DNA from: Pedobacter fastidiosus
GTDB taxonomy: Bacteria > Bacteroidota > Bacteroidia > Sphingobacteriales > Sphingobacteriaceae
DNA: 64,000 nt
NCBI RefSeq assembly: GCF_014306625.1
Contig: NZ_JACRYL010000011.1
Span: 62,001-126,000, forward strand
Reading direction: 5' to 3'
This document shows, piece by piece, positions 63,357 through 64,000 of this stretch (positions within the stretch are counted from its first letter, which is position 1; every line of letters starts with the position of its first letter). The notes beneath the pieces were generated by a model that was not told where the DNA came from, made no database searches, and saw nothing but the letters and a program-made list of their open reading frames with translations. The translations under genes were made by a program, and so were the position numbers.

Positions 63357-64000
63357 CTAATGAACTTCTTTAACTGCAGTCACCTCTTCTCGGTAATCTA
63401 TGCTTCTGTCTTTTGCAAAAGTTCTGATAATTAATCTTGTACCACGATCATAACTAAAGTAGCTCCAAAGCCAATTTATGAAAACAATAATTTTGTTCCT
63501 AAAGCCAACTAAAGTCATTAAATGCACAAACATCCAAGTAAACCAGGCAAATACGCCTTGAAAGCGAATTTTACCGATATCTACAACTGCCTTGTTTCTT
63601 CCCACTGTCGCCATAGAACCTTTATCGAAATATTTAAATTTTTCTAAGGGTTTGTTCTCAACAATATTGATTAAATTTTTAGCCAATTGATGACCTTGCT
63701 GAATTGCTGCTGGCGCAACACCTGGATGGCCGTTTGGTGTCTCTTCGGTAATAATGGCAGAAACATCTCCAATAGCATAAACGTTAGGATAACCAACTAC
63801 TAAGTTCTGAGTATCGGTTTTTAATCTTCCACCACGAACTATTTCAGCTTTATCTAAGCCTGCCAATACTTCTCCCTTTACGCCTGCGCTCCAAATCACG
63901 GTAGCGCTTAATATCGAAGGTTTATCTTGAAGCGTAAGGGTATGGCCATCATAACCCAAAACTCGTGTTTCATTCATAACCTGAACACCCATTTCAGTTA
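63357..64000 (-). CDS. C-terminal part of type II NADH dehydrogenase (NDH-2)
   Basis: The last 214 or so residues of a FAD/NAD-dependent oxidoreductase; the N-terminus lies beyond the right edge and the frame is open to it. Visible are the FAD-domain end VIWSAGVKG, the NAD/FAD motif VVGYPNVYAIGDVSA, HPGVAPAAIQQGHQLA, and the C-terminal membrane-binding part FKYFDKGSMATVGRNKAVVDIGKIRFQGVFAWFTWMFVHLM, characteristic of NDH-2. Oxidises NADH with quinone at the inner face of the cytoplasmic membrane. Confidence 0.92.
   Translation of the reverse strand, partial: TEMGVQVMNETRVLGYDGHTLTLQDKPSILSATVIWSAGVKGEVLAGLDKAEIVRGGRLKTDTQNLVVGYPNVYAIGDVSAIITEETPNGHPGVAPAAIQQGHQLAKNLINIVENKPLEKFKYFDKGSMATVGRNKAVVDIGKIRFQGVFAWFTWMFVHLMTLVGFRNKIIVFINWLWSYFSYDRGTRLIIRTFAKDRSIDYREEVTAVKEVH

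Overview
The window looks like chromosome of a Bacteroidota species, most likely Sphingobacteriaceae and close to Pedobacter. This rests on the low GC content, the general lack of strong Shine-Dalgarno sequences, many secreted or lipoprotein CAZymes, and families typical of that group (DUF1343/NamZ, a split-out DsbD alpha domain, a DUF6588-like outer membrane protein, the YcsG-type NRAMP protein). No tRNA, rRNA, CRISPR array, integrase or transposase was found, and I see no prophage. All assignments come from reading the sequence; no database was searched.

Layout. 0-11 kb holds mostly small hypothetical genes, an ankyrin protein, Hsp20, a GH2 glycosidase, an OmpR-type two-component pair followed by a cytochrome b, and a fatty acid desaturase. 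11-24.5 kb is a coherent oxidation-repair and molybdenum-cofactor island. It has lipoprotein MsrB and MsrA, a sulfite-oxidase-fold (MsrP-like) enzyme with a membrane cytochrome b, a DUF1223 protein and a MxKDx-type repeat protein. A ten-gene minus-strand operon follows (xdhC-like, mocA-like, moaA, moeA, tauE-like, a SUOX-fold protein, moaD, moeB-rhodanese, moaE, moaCB), and a second, cytoplasmic SUOX-fold enzyme diverges from it. 24.7-31 kb is a 5-oxoprolinase operon (pxpB, pxpC, pxpA, an NRAMP-like transporter) ending in an M1 aminopeptidase broken by a one-base frameshift. 31.2-33.4 kb has a DsbD-alpha protein and a cysteine-synthase-like enzyme divergent from an Lrp/AsnC regulator. 33.5-44.9 kb is a glycan-degradation locus: two GH43, a GH109-like oxidoreductase-fold protein, a NahK-like sugar kinase, a LacZ-type GH2 and a clan GH-D enzyme. 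45-64 kb is mostly housekeeping: RluD-like synthase, fmt, topoisomerase IB, NamZ, a LolE-like permease, truA, mazG, accD, fbaA, HMG-CoA lyase and a partial NDH-2.

How parts fit. The island at 11-24 kb would make Moco and use it in periplasmic and cytoplasmic SUOX-type enzymes beside lipoprotein Msr enzymes, which suggests envelope methionine-sulfoxide repair or sulfite handling. The CAZyme locus could strip alpha-linked GalNAc or galactose, beta-galactose and arabinose or xylose. Two of its transcription units share a CAAACGTTTGCG palindrome that looks like a LacI-type operator.

The most unusual content is non-coding. A GIY-YIG nuclease gene is bracketed by two copies of a large palindromic element (CGTCATTGCGAGG family). 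A tandem array of structured 134-144 bp units lies inside the CAZyme locus, with an apparent short insertion flanked by a 7-bp duplication that carries a relative of the same palindrome. A second array has 104-108 bp palindromic units after lacZ and a solo copy 6.5 kb away. Two tandem palindromes abut the start of a DUF4143 ATPase gene.
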